Positions 34,747-42,414 of a stretch of 64,000 nt of DNA are shown here, piece by piece (positions within the stretch are counted from its first letter, which is position 1; each line of letters begins with the position of its first letter). The DNA is from Bacillota bacterium. Lineage in GTDB: Bacteria; Bacillota; Clostridia; Clostridiales; Clostridiaceae. Under the pieces are notes generated by a model. It was not told the origin of the DNA. It did no database searches and worked only from the letters and a program-made list of their open reading frames with translations. The DNA lies in assembly GCA_023445445.1 (NCBI GenBank), contig JAEXLD010000096.1, positions 4,904 to 68,903 on the forward strand, written 5' to 3'. A program made the translations under genes and the position numbers.

Positions 34747-37088
34747 TGAAAAAATTACTTTTAAAATCAATAAGAGATATTAAAAACTCTAAGGGACAAT
34801 TTATGGCAATTATAATTGTTATTGCAATTGGAGCATTGATATCTACAGGATTATCCAATATATCTAAGAGTTTAAGTTCTTACTCAGATAAATATAATAA
34901 GGAATATAATAGCGCTGATTTATATTCCTACTATAGAAATATATCAATAGATGATATTTCTATATTTAATAAAATAGATGGAATAAAAAGAATAGAAGGA
35001 CGTTTCACATTTGATGCATCACAAGTAAAAGATAATACAACATCAGATTTAAAAATACATTCAATCCCAAGTCATAACCAAATAAATAAGATAGTTATTA
35101 TTGACGGTGAAAAGCCAATTAGCAAGGACGAAATACTAGTAGACTCACATTATGCTAAAGAAAATAATTATAAAATCGGAGATAAGTTTATAGTTAAAAT
35201 AAATGATAAAGATTTTGAATTTAAAATAAGTGGTCTTTGTGAAAATGTTGAACATGCATTTGCTGTTAAGGATAACTCAACAATATATCCTAATCATAAA
35301 TTATACGGGTTTGCATATATCTCTGATAATAAGATAACTGACATTATTGGTGAGCACTACTACAATGAGTTAATTATAGATATTGAAGATAATTACGATG
35401 TAGAGAAAATAGCTGATCAAATAGAAGAAAAATCTAGCAATCTACCGTATATATATCAATTAATAAAAGGAAGAACTATTAGTAATTCCAAAATAGATGC
35501 AATGGTAGCAAGTAATAAAGGAACAGCTATGATTTTACCAATGGTTTTCTTCATAGTTGCATCTGTAATTATATTTACCACTATGTCAAGAATTGTAAAT
35601 TCACAAAGAAGTCAAATTGGTATTATGAAAGCTTTAGGTATTAAAAATAGAAATATAGTATTACATTATATAGGATATTCAAGTGTTCTTTCTATTATAG
35701 GATGCTTGACTGGGGCTATCTTAGGTACAATTATATTTAGGGGAATAATACTAGATACAATTGAAAAATATTACTCATTTCCAGATTTTAATGCAAAAAT
35801 AGATGTTATGACAATATTTATTAACTTAATTTCAGCTAGTATTTTAGGCGCTATAGCTTCATATTTGTCTGGAAGAAAAATACTTGGAGAATGTGCAGCT
35901 CAGGCAATGAGGCCAAAACCACCTAAGAACTCAAAAAAAATATTTATTGAGAGGTTTACAACAGTTTGGAATAAAATTTCTTTTGGAAATAAAATAATAC
36001 TAAGAAATATATTTTTGACAAAGCAAAGAACTTTGGGGACTGCAATAGGAATAGTTGTTTGTATTTTACTTTTAATTGTTGGTTTTGGATATAGAATTTC
36101 TGTGAATGATATGAGAATGCAAATTGATAAGACTTATCAATATGACTTAAGAGTAGATTATAATAGTTCAATAGATTTTACTACTAATAAGCTACCAAGT
36201 GGAATTAAAGAAAAGTATGAAATTAATGAAATACCAGTAGAGTTTATTAAAGATAATGATAAAAAGGATACACTCTTAGTTGTTTCAGAAAAAGATAATA
36301 CACTTATTGTTAATTATGATAATAAAGAAAATGAAGTTGCCTTGGATGATACAGGAGTAATAATATCTAAGTCATATGCGGATAAATATAATTTAGATAT
36401 TGGGGATTCCGTAAAATTAAAATTTTTATTACCTAACTTAAGTGATAAAGAAGTAGAAGTTAAGATTACAGGAATATCGGTACAGTATTTAGGTCAATCA
36501 ATTTATTGTACTCAAACATATCTAGAAAGCTTTGACATTGAATTTAATCCAAGTACTCTACTATTAAAATTTGAAGATGATAAATATAAAGATTATGGAT
36601 ACGATTTTCTTAATGATGATAATTCAGTATATAAAGTTAGCTCAAAAGATGATTTAATTAAAATATTTGATGATAATGTAACTGATAACTATCCACTTAT
36701 GATTATATTTGTAATAAGTGCCATTGTATTCTCATATTCATCAATCTATATTATTTCTTCAATCAATATTTTTGACAGAACACATGAATTGGCTACGTTA
36801 AAAGTATTAGGATATCAAAAGGGTAAAATAAATAACCTAATATTTCTTGAAAATATAATTATAACTATGTTCTCAATAATAATTACATTACCGATATGTA
36901 ATTATTTTTATAAGGGTTTTGCAAGAACACTATCTGCAGCTAGTTCTTATACACCAGAAAAATTAAATCTACAAGCAGTAATTATAGCTATAGTAATAAC
37001 TCTTTTAGTTACTATAATATCAAACATATTGCTAAGAGGAAAAGTAAACAAGATTCATATGATAGAATCATTAAAAGGTGTTGAATAG
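34740..37088 (+). CDS. ABC transporter permease, FtsX/MacB-type
   Basis: A 782-residue permease with two FtsX-type units. One N-terminal membrane helix (about 17-37) precedes a large extracytoplasmic domain, then three helices near 260-370; the second half begins with a helix near 430, another outside domain, and three helices near 650-770 ending in LRGKVNKIHMIESLKG. This layout is that of large MacB/ABC3-family permeases in Firmicutes. The gene starts inside the end of the ATPase gene. Such transporters often extrude peptides or lipopeptides, so self-protection or export of the hybrid product is the likely role. A terminator follows at 37129, ending the main cluster transcript. Confidence 0.92.
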   Translation: MVMKKLLLKSIRDIKNSKGQFMAIIIVIAIGALISTGLSNISKSLSSYSDKYNKEYNSADLYSYYRNISIDDISIFNKIDGIKRIEGRFTFDASQVKDNTTSDLKIHSIPSHNQINKIVIIDGEKPISKDEILVDSHYAKENNYKIGDKFIVKINDKDFEFKISGLCENVEHAFAVKDNSTIYPNHKLYGFAYISDNKITDIIGEHYYNELIIDIEDNYDVEKIADQIEEKSSNLPYIYQLIKGRTISNSKIDAMVASNKGTAMILPMVFFIVASVIIFTTMSRIVNSQRSQIGIMKALGIKNRNIVLHYIGYSSVLSIIGCLTGAILGTIIFRGIILDTIEKYYSFPDFNAKIDVMTIFINLISASILGAIASYLSGRKILGECAAQAMRPKPPKNSKKIFIERFTTVWNKISFGNKIILRNIFLTKQRTLGTAIGIVVCILLLIVGFGYRISVNDMRMQIDKTYQYDLRVDYNSSIDFTTNKLPSGIKEKYEINEIPVEFIKDNDKKDTLLVVSEKDNTLIVNYDNKENEVALDDTGVIISKSYADKYNLDIGDSVKLKFLLPNLSDKEVEVKITGISVQYLGQSIYCTQTYLESFDIEFNPSTLLLKFEDDKYKDYGYDFLNDDNSVYKVSSKDDLIKIFDDNVTDNYPLMIIFVISAIVFSYSSIYIISSINIFDRTHELATLKVLGYQKGKINNLIFLENIIITMFSIIITLPICNYFYKGFARTLSAASSYTPEKLNLQAVIIAIVITLLVTIISNILLRGKVNKIHMIESLKGVE

Positions 37089-37128
37089 GAAAATCATTAT
37101 TAAAAGGTTCTTATTGCATTTGTTTTTG

Positions 37129-37149
37129 AGCCATCAATGATGGCTTTTT
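37129..37149 (+). terminator. Terminator after the ABC permease
   Basis: Stem AGCCATC/GATGGCT with a 3-base loop followed by T5. It separates the transporter genes from the hydrolase and panD. Confidence 0.8.
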
Positions 37150-37186
37150 AAATTTGATAATTGAGATGCTTATAAGGAAGGGGGAA

Positions 37187-37966
37187 ATGAAACTGAGAGT
37201 AGCACTTTGTCAAATGGAGATAACTTGGGAAGATAAGATTAAGAATTACGAAAAAGCTAATAAGTATATAAAAGAAGCTGCCTTAGAGTCTGCTGATATA
37301 ATATTTTTCCCAGAAATGAGTTTTACAGGTTTTTCTATGAATATCGAGAAAACTAAAGAGATAAATGGAGAAACCATTGAGTTCATTAAAAGAAAGTCAA
37401 TAGAAAATAATATAAGCATTGGTTTTGGATGGGTTAAGGGTAATTCTGATAAGGCTGAAAATCACTACTCAATTATAAATTCTAAGGGAGACATGATATT
37501 AGATTATATAAAAATTCATCCTTTTAGTTATGCTGGTGAAGATAAGTATTTTATTTCAGGTAATGAAATAAATCATTGTGAAATAAATGGATTAGGCATT
37601 AGCATATTTATTTGTTATGATTTGAGATTTCCAGAGATATTTCAATCAATATCCAACAAGGTATCACTTATTGTTATTCCTGCTAATTGGCCACAAGAGA
37701 GAAAGGAACATTGGATAACTTTGTTAAAAGCACGAGCTATAGAAAATCAAGTATATATATTAGGTATAAATTCAGTAGGTAAAAATAATGGGCTATGTTA
37801 TTCTGGTGATAGTTGTATTTTTGATCCATTAGGTAATAAGTTAAAAGAATTATCAAATGAGGAGGGTATTATTTTTGAAGATATTTCAATAAATATAGAT
37901 AAATTAAGAGCTGATTTTCCAGTAAAAGCTGATAGAAAAGTTAATCTATATAAAAAAATATTATAA
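37187..37966 (+). CDS. Carbon-nitrogen hydrolase (nitrilase superfamily, omega-amidase-like)
   Basis: A 259-residue nitrilase-fold amidohydrolase with the full Glu-Lys-Cys triad: Glu in FFPEMSFTGFS, Lys in YIKIHPFSY and Cys in FICYDLRFPEIF. The pattern with CYDLRFPE is that of the omega-amidase/YafV and Nit2 group, which hydrolyses amides of short dicarboxylic acids; carbamoyl-beta-alanine hydrolases are related. It stands between the exporter and panD, after a terminator, so its membership of the biosynthetic cluster is uncertain. It could trim the product, feed precursor supply or be a metabolic enzyme. The ATG at 37187 with GGAAGGGGG is preferred to upstream in-frame starts. Confidence 0.85.
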   Translation: MKLRVALCQMEITWEDKIKNYEKANKYIKEAALESADIIFFPEMSFTGFSMNIEKTKEINGETIEFIKRKSIENNISIGFGWVKGNSDKAENHYSIINSKGDMILDYIKIHPFSYAGEDKYFISGNEINHCEINGLGISIFICYDLRFPEIFQSISNKVSLIVIPANWPQERKEHWITLLKARAIENQVYILGINSVGKNNGLCYSGDSCIFDPLGNKLKELSNEEGIIFEDISINIDKLRADFPVKADRKVNLYKKIL

Positions 37967-38032
37967 ATATAGATATTACCTAGTATTAATATATTTTTAA
38001 GAATAGCCATATAAATTCATATATTTATAAAT

Positions 38033-38040
38033 GGGGGGGG
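38033..38040 (+). promoter_or_regulatory. G8 tract forming the panD ribosome binding site
   Basis: Eight consecutive Gs lie 8 bases before the GTG start of panD in an otherwise AT-rich region. The tract acts as the Shine-Dalgarno sequence and is long enough for slippage to change its spacing. Confidence 0.5.
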
Positions 38041-38048
38041 ATATTAAA

Positions 38049-38432
38049 GTGAGATTCACAATGTTAAAAGGGAAAATACACAGAGCGATGATTACAGAAT
38101 CAGATTTAAATTATGTTGGTAGTATAACTATAGATGCTGAGTTAATGGAAGAAGCAGGAATATTTGAAAATGAGAAAGTACAAGTAGTGGATATTAATAA
38201 TGGTAATAGATTTGAGACCTATGTTATTACCGGAGAAAGAAAAAGTGGAATGATATGCGTAAACGGAGCAGCTTCAAGATGTGTTCAAAAAGGAGATAAA
38301 ATTATTATTATGGCTTATTGCGAAGTTGACAGTGTAGAGATAAAAGAGCATAAACCTAAAATTGTATTTGTTGATGAATATAATAATGTAATTGATATAA
38401 CTAATAAGGAGATACATGGAGAAATTAGATAG
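38049..38432 (+). CDS. panD: Aspartate 1-decarboxylase (beta-alanine-forming)
   Basis: A 127-residue PanD of normal length. It shows MLKGKIHRAMITESDLNY, the self-cleavage site Gly-Ser in YVGSIT that forms the pyruvoyl group, then ENEKVQVVDINNG, ETYVITGERKSG and NGAASRCVQKGDKIII. It decarboxylates aspartate to beta-alanine. The start is taken as GTG at 38049, which gives the usual N-terminus; an in-frame ATG at 38031 lies within the ribosome site. panB and panC, its normal partners in pantothenate synthesis, are absent from the window. Its place 4 kb after an NRPS whose first A domain carries a beta-amino-acid-like code suggests that it supplies beta-alanine for the peptide, though a general CoA role is possible. 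Confidence 0.93.
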   Translation: MRFTMLKGKIHRAMITESDLNYVGSITIDAELMEEAGIFENEKVQVVDINNGNRFETYVITGERKSGMICVNGAASRCVQKGDKIIIMAYCEVDSVEIKEHKPKIVFVDEYNNVIDITNKEIHGEIR

Positions 38433-38478
38433 TCTTATTTTATAGAGATTGAGGGCTAGATTATTAATAAGAGTTTGG

Positions 38479-38527
38479 AATGATGTAGGAAGATTTTATA
38501 AAAGTAAATCTACTACATCATTTTTTT
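38479..38527 (+). terminator. Terminator after panD
   Basis: AATGATGTAG plus AGATTT pair with AAATCT plus CTACATCATT with a small bulge, followed by T5 or more. It closes the panD transcript. Confidence 0.8.
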
Positions 38528-38692
38528 ATATTTTTAAGTGGTAGTTTGGAATAGTACTTTTAGTATAATAATTGGAAGAATCTATCAATAATCATTCACT
38601 ATTTTTAACAATTAAATTTTCATTAAATGTAGCAAAAGCATATAAAGATAAATACATATATATTAATAGTAATATAATAGGAGAATAACCAT

Positions 38693-39448
38693 ATGCAAAT
38701 GATGGATATGCTTTTTAGAGGGCTAATGGGAGGCGGAATGCCTAATATGGGAGGTGGAATTCCTAACATGGGAGGCGGAGGTAATCCACTTGGAGGATTA
38801 GGTGGAAATCCACTTATGAATATGCTCATGGGATCAATGATGGGCGGAATGGGTGGTCAAGGACAAGGCTCTCAAGGACAAATGAATAATCCACTATCTA
38901 TGCTTATGAATGGAATGTCAGGAATGGGTGGTATGGGAGGTGGAATGCCAGGAATGAATGGAATGCCTCAAGGAAACAATGCCAATCAAGGTAATGGTAT
39001 AAATCAGCTGCTAAGTATGTTAATGGGTGGAAATAATATGAATATGCCTAATCAAAATAGAAATATGAACAACATGAATAACATGAATAACCCTTTGGCA
39101 AACTTTATGAATAGTTTAAACCTTCAGCAACCAAATCAGCAACAGAATCAGCAAAGAAATCAGCAAATGAATCAGCAAAGAAATCAAGGTATGAATAATA
39201 GTATAGATATGAATCAATTAATGAGTATGCTAATGGGAGGAAATCAAGGAACACAAAATAATATGAATAATGGAAATATGAACGGTGGAAATAATATGAA
39301 TAATCAAGGAAATTCTCAAATGGACCCATTATCAATGCTATTTGGTTCAATGAATGGTGGAAACAGCAATGGAAGTAACAGCAATGGAAGTACCAACTCT
39401 AATTTAAATAGAAGTAGAGATTCATCTAGGAGACATAGAAGAAGATAG
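38693..39448 (+). CDS. Met/Gly/Asn/Gln-rich low-complexity protein
   Basis: A 251-residue protein of no family I recognise. The first third repeats units such as MGGGMPNMGGG and GGMGGMGGG; the middle has Asn-Met runs (MNNMNNMNNP) and a Gln/Asn-rich stretch (residues about 145-165); MLMGGN recurs several times, always after a LLSM, QLMSM or similar turn. The C-terminus is basic, SRDSSRRHRRR. There is no signal peptide or membrane helix. An AGGAG site precedes the ATG at good distance. The composition resembles spore coat or self-assembling proteins, but that is only a guess. Reading frames on the other strand here are artefacts of the repeats. Confidence 0.75.
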   Translation: MQMMDMLFRGLMGGGMPNMGGGIPNMGGGGNPLGGLGGNPLMNMLMGSMMGGMGGQGQGSQGQMNNPLSMLMNGMSGMGGMGGGMPGMNGMPQGNNANQGNGINQLLSMLMGGNNMNMPNQNRNMNNMNNMNNPLANFMNSLNLQQPNQQQNQQRNQQMNQQRNQGMNNSIDMNQLMSMLMGGNQGTQNNMNNGNMNGGNNMNNQGNSQMDPLSMLFGSMNGGNSNGSNSNGSTNSNLNRSRDSSRRHRRR

Positions 39449-39743
39449 AACTAATGCATAATGCATAATGCGTAATGGATAATTAGAATTAAAAAATGAA
39501 ATAATGAAAAACTTTTTAATATGTAATATAGGGGAAAAATCTTATTGAAGTATTTTTGGTTAAGATATGTTGTTAATTTAAAAGACGTTGCATTAACTAT
39601 AACTTAGGCTGTCCTTTGGGCAGCCTAAGTTTACTTAACATAATATAGATTATAATAAGAAAAAATATTAAATTAAGGGTTTATTAATTTAAAAAAAGAT
39701 GTTATTCTATATAATCGAAAGTATAATATAGGAGAGTAAAGCA
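39449..39743. other. Gap with 7-bp tandem repeat and a long hairpin
   Basis: No gene is visible in this 295-base gap. At 39452-39478 the unit TAATGCA/TAATGCG/TAATGG repeats about four times just after the preceding stop codon. At 39601-39631 AACTTAGGCTGTCC and GGGCAGCCTAAGTT form a 14-bp stem with a 3-base loop and a weak T tail, probably a terminator. The MATE gene ribosome site GGAGAG follows. Confidence 0.6.
39601..39634 (+). terminator. Probable terminator before the MATE gene
   Basis: 14-bp stem (one G-U) at 39601-39614 and 39618-39631, triloop TTT, short T-rich tail. Confidence 0.6.
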
Positions 39744-41105
39744 ATGAATAAAGAACTAACAAAAGATATGACAACTGGTAGTCCAGTAAAATTAATATTA
39801 TTGTTTTCAATACCTTTATTAATAGGGAATATATTTCAACAGTTCTATAGTATGGTTGATACCATAATAGTAGGTAGATTTGTTGGAGTAGATGCATTAG
39901 CAGCTGTTGGTACAACAGGCTCTATGTCTTTTTTAATTAATGGGTTTGTTGTTGGATTAACTAGTGGGTTTGCTGTATTAATATCTCAAAAGTTTGGGGC
40001 TAAGGATGAGATAGGGCTTAAAAAGGCTACAGCTAGTACTTTAGTTTTATCTTTAATAGCAACTATTATAGTTACAATTATAAGTATGATTTTTGCAAAA
40101 CCATTACTTAACCTAATGAATACTCCAGAAAATATAATGAATGATGCTTATAGCTATATTATCATTATTTATGGGGGAACAATTGCAACAGTTGCATATA
40201 ATATGTTTGCAAGTATACTAAGAGCATTAGGTGATAGTAAAACGCCATTATATTTCTTAATAATAGCTTCAATTTTAAATATAGTTTTAGATATAGTATT
40301 TATTGTAAACTTTAATATGGGAGTTTCAGGGGCAGCTTATGCCACAGTTATTTCCCAAGGAATATCAAGTATTTTATGCTTAGTATATACATATAAAAAA
40401 TATAAAATATTAAGACTTAAAAAAGAAGATTTTAAAGTTAAAAGAAGAATGTATATAAAACATTTAAAAATAGGAATTCCAATGGCATTACAGTTTTCAA
40501 TAACTGCACTTGGAATAATGATAGTACAAGGAGCTTTAAATGTATTTGGTTCAACAGTAATTGCTGCATACACAGCAGCTTCTAAGGTATTACAAATAGT
40601 AATGCAACCAGCTATTACCTTTGGAGTTACAATGGCAACATATTGTGGACAAAACTTAGGTGCTAAAAAATACGCAAGAATAAAAGAAGGGGTAAAGAAG
40701 TGTACAGAAATATCTATAATTACTAGTATTCTAGCAGGGCTTATATTAGTATTTGGTGGAAAGTTCTTTGTAGGATTATTTATAGAAAATCCAGATGCAA
40801 CTATCCTAGCTTATGCACAAGAATGCTTAAATTATTCAGCAGTATTCTTTATTCCTTTAGGATTAATATTTATATATAGAAATGCCCTTCAAGGCATGGG
40901 AGAGTCCTTTGTTCCTATGATGGCAGGAGCCTATGAACTTATAGCTAGAGCAATTGTAGCATTTACATTACCAAGATTTATTGACTATACTGGAATATGT
41001 TTAGCTGATCCAATAGCATGGCTTGCAGCAGCAATTCCATTAGGTCTTTATTACTTTAAGAAAATGAAATCTATAGATAATTCTAATTTAGTTGGTAGTA
41101 ATTAA
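39744..41105 (+). CDS. MATE family multidrug/metabolite exporter
   Basis: A 453-residue membrane protein with about 12 helices in two homologous halves, the NorM/DinF-type layout. The N-terminus PVKLILLFSIPLLIGNIFQQFYSMVDTIIVGRF in part, and the GVSGAAYATVISQGIS segment are typical of MATE antiporters, which exchange Na+ or H+ for cationic drugs. It stands alone between two hairpins. It could help with export from the nearby cluster, but there is no direct sign of this. Confidence 0.9.
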   Translation: MNKELTKDMTTGSPVKLILLFSIPLLIGNIFQQFYSMVDTIIVGRFVGVDALAAVGTTGSMSFLINGFVVGLTSGFAVLISQKFGAKDEIGLKKATASTLVLSLIATIIVTIISMIFAKPLLNLMNTPENIMNDAYSYIIIIYGGTIATVAYNMFASILRALGDSKTPLYFLIIASILNIVLDIVFIVNFNMGVSGAAYATVISQGISSILCLVYTYKKYKILRLKKEDFKVKRRMYIKHLKIGIPMALQFSITALGIMIVQGALNVFGSTVIAAYTAASKVLQIVMQPAITFGVTMATYCGQNLGAKKYARIKEGVKKCTEISIITSILAGLILVFGGKFFVGLFIENPDATILAYAQECLNYSAVFFIPLGLIFIYRNALQGMGESFVPMMAGAYELIARAIVAFTLPRFIDYTGICLADPIAWLAAAIPLGLYYFKKMKSIDNSNLVGSN

Positions 41106-41150
41106 AGATTATATATGGATTTAGAATCTTTAATTTTATTAAGAATATTT

Positions 41151-41309
41151 ATGTCGGATAAAAATTTAATATGCAAAGATTGGGGAAGCGAATTCATATT
41201 TTCAGTAGGAGAACAAGAATTCTACCAAGAGAAAGGATTCACAAATAAACTAACAAGATGTATATCTTGTAGAAGAGCAAAAAAAGAACAAAATAGAAGA
41301 GAATTTTAG
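41151..41309 (+). CDS. Small zinc-ribbon protein with one zinc ligand replaced
   Basis: A 52-residue protein matching the common small zinc-ribbon family that reads C-K-D-C-G-x-x-F then GEQEFYxEKGF and RCxxCRxxKK. Here the first pair is CKDWG: the second Cys codon is TGG (Trp), while the other three Cys (Cys8 and the CISC pair) are kept. Tetrahedral zinc binding would therefore lack a ligand. An in-frame ATG at 41115 would add 12 residues not seen in the family, so 41151 is preferred. Both starts have weak ribosome sites. It may be a recent point mutation on the way to loss, or a tolerated change. Confidence 0.7.
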   Translation: MSDKNLICKDWGSEFIFSVGEQEFYQEKGFTNKLTRCISCRRAKKEQNRREF

Positions 41310-41318
41310 ATTATTTAA

Positions 41319-41346
41319 GGTTGTAGTGCAGACTACAATCTTTTTT
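41319..41346 (+). terminator. Bidirectional terminator between convergent genes
   Basis: Stem GGTTGTAGT/ACTACAATC with a 4-base loop and T6. It overlaps the end of the reverse-strand YwaF-like gene. Confidence 0.75.
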
Positions 41347-42091
41347 GATATACTTGCCTAACTTCTATTATCTTTAGCATTATAAATATTGTAAAAAAAT
41401 ATATAAGACCAACTATTTGTAAATTAATAAAATATTTATATCCATTCCCTAACCCCTCTAATATAGTACCTTGAGCAGCAAAATTATCAGTAAAGCTTAC
41501 AAAAAAATAATTAGTTTTAAAATAGCTATTAAATATTCCCAAATCTATAGATAATATTTCCATCTGTATAAAAACCTCTAATAACTCATTTGTTTTTAAT
41601 TTATAATTATGAATTACAATAAAATATATAGGTAGTATTATTATTGCTATATGACTTAATGTGAATTTATAGTATTTAAAATAACTTGAAGATAAAGATA
41701 AATCCATTGCTATAAAACTACTTAACCCTCCAATAACACCACAAACTAATAAAAAATTAAATATTTTTTTATTCTTATTTAATGCCAAGATTATAGATAA
41801 TATAGTGCAAATATAACATAGATGAAAAGGTAAGTTATTTATATCTATACCAAGTATTAACCAATTTCCTATATAATAAAAACTTATCGTGATTCCAGTA
41901 ATAAATGAAAATGCTAATCTTATATTTTTTTCTAACTTTGAATTATATCTAATAAAATCTTTTGAAATTAATATTGTTAAAAATAATAAAAATAAAATTA
42001 TAAATGGAGTATATCTTTCATAATTATTCATAATATAGTCATCATTATCACTAATATTTACAATAAAATTTCTTATCTTAATCCAATTCAT
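41333..42091 (-). CDS. YwaF-like integral membrane protein (TIGR02206 family)
   Basis: A 252-residue protein with about seven hydrophobic helices. The segment NLPFHLCYICTILSII after WLILGIDI is the hallmark of the YwaF/TIGR02206 group of integral membrane proteins of unknown function. It is transcribed against its neighbours and stands alone. No function can be given beyond membrane location. Confidence 0.75.
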   Translation of the reverse strand: MNWIKIRNFIVNISDNDDYIMNNYERYTPFIILFLLFLTILISKDFIRYNSKLEKNIRLAFSFITGITISFYYIGNWLILGIDINNLPFHLCYICTILSIILALNKNKKIFNFLLVCGVIGGLSSFIAMDLSLSSSYFKYYKFTLSHIAIIILPIYFIVIHNYKLKTNELLEVFIQMEILSIDLGIFNSYFKTNYFFVSFTDNFAAQGTILEGLGNGYKYFINLQIVGLIYFFTIFIMLKIIEVRQVYQKRL

Positions 42092-42414
42092 TATGTACTC
42101 TCCTAATAGTTTATATTTATAGTAATAAATCTTTATATAATAACTATGAAATATTTATTTATAAAATAACTAAAACAAAAAATGGAATACATAGAATTTA
42201 ATAATATATTTATGTGTTTGGATATAAAAACTTCAAACTACATCAAAACCATATGAGATAACTATAGGATATAAATGGTTTGTAAAAAGCACATATTACT
42301 AATTATTAAAGCTATTGAATTTATTGGATAGTAATGAGTATAATTAATTATAATAATATTTGGAAAAGAGCGTTATGTTTAAGAACCTATATTAATTTTA
42401 CAGGGGGAGTAAAA
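42092..42414. promoter_or_regulatory. Intergenic gap with promoter for the S41 peptidase
   Basis: Apart from AT-rich sequence, the gap holds TTGAAT (42315-42320) and TATAAT (42339-42344) with an 18-base spacer, a good vegetative promoter. Transcription would start after the in-frame ATG at 42334, supporting the TTG at 42415 as the real peptidase start. Confidence 0.6.

Noticed and set aside
38623..38829. Pro-rich minus-strand frame opposite the Met/Gly-rich protein
   Set aside because: The PPP/GIPP pattern is simply the complement of the GGAGGN repeats on the plus strand, which has the better ribosome site.
39105..39350. 81-codon minus-strand frame with repeated YYFHRSYFHYSYY-like residues
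   Set aside because: Antisense of the Asn/Met repeats; no start signal.
38693..39448. CRISPR array or satellite DNA
   Set aside because: The repeats are irregular, coding and in frame, without constant-length spacers.
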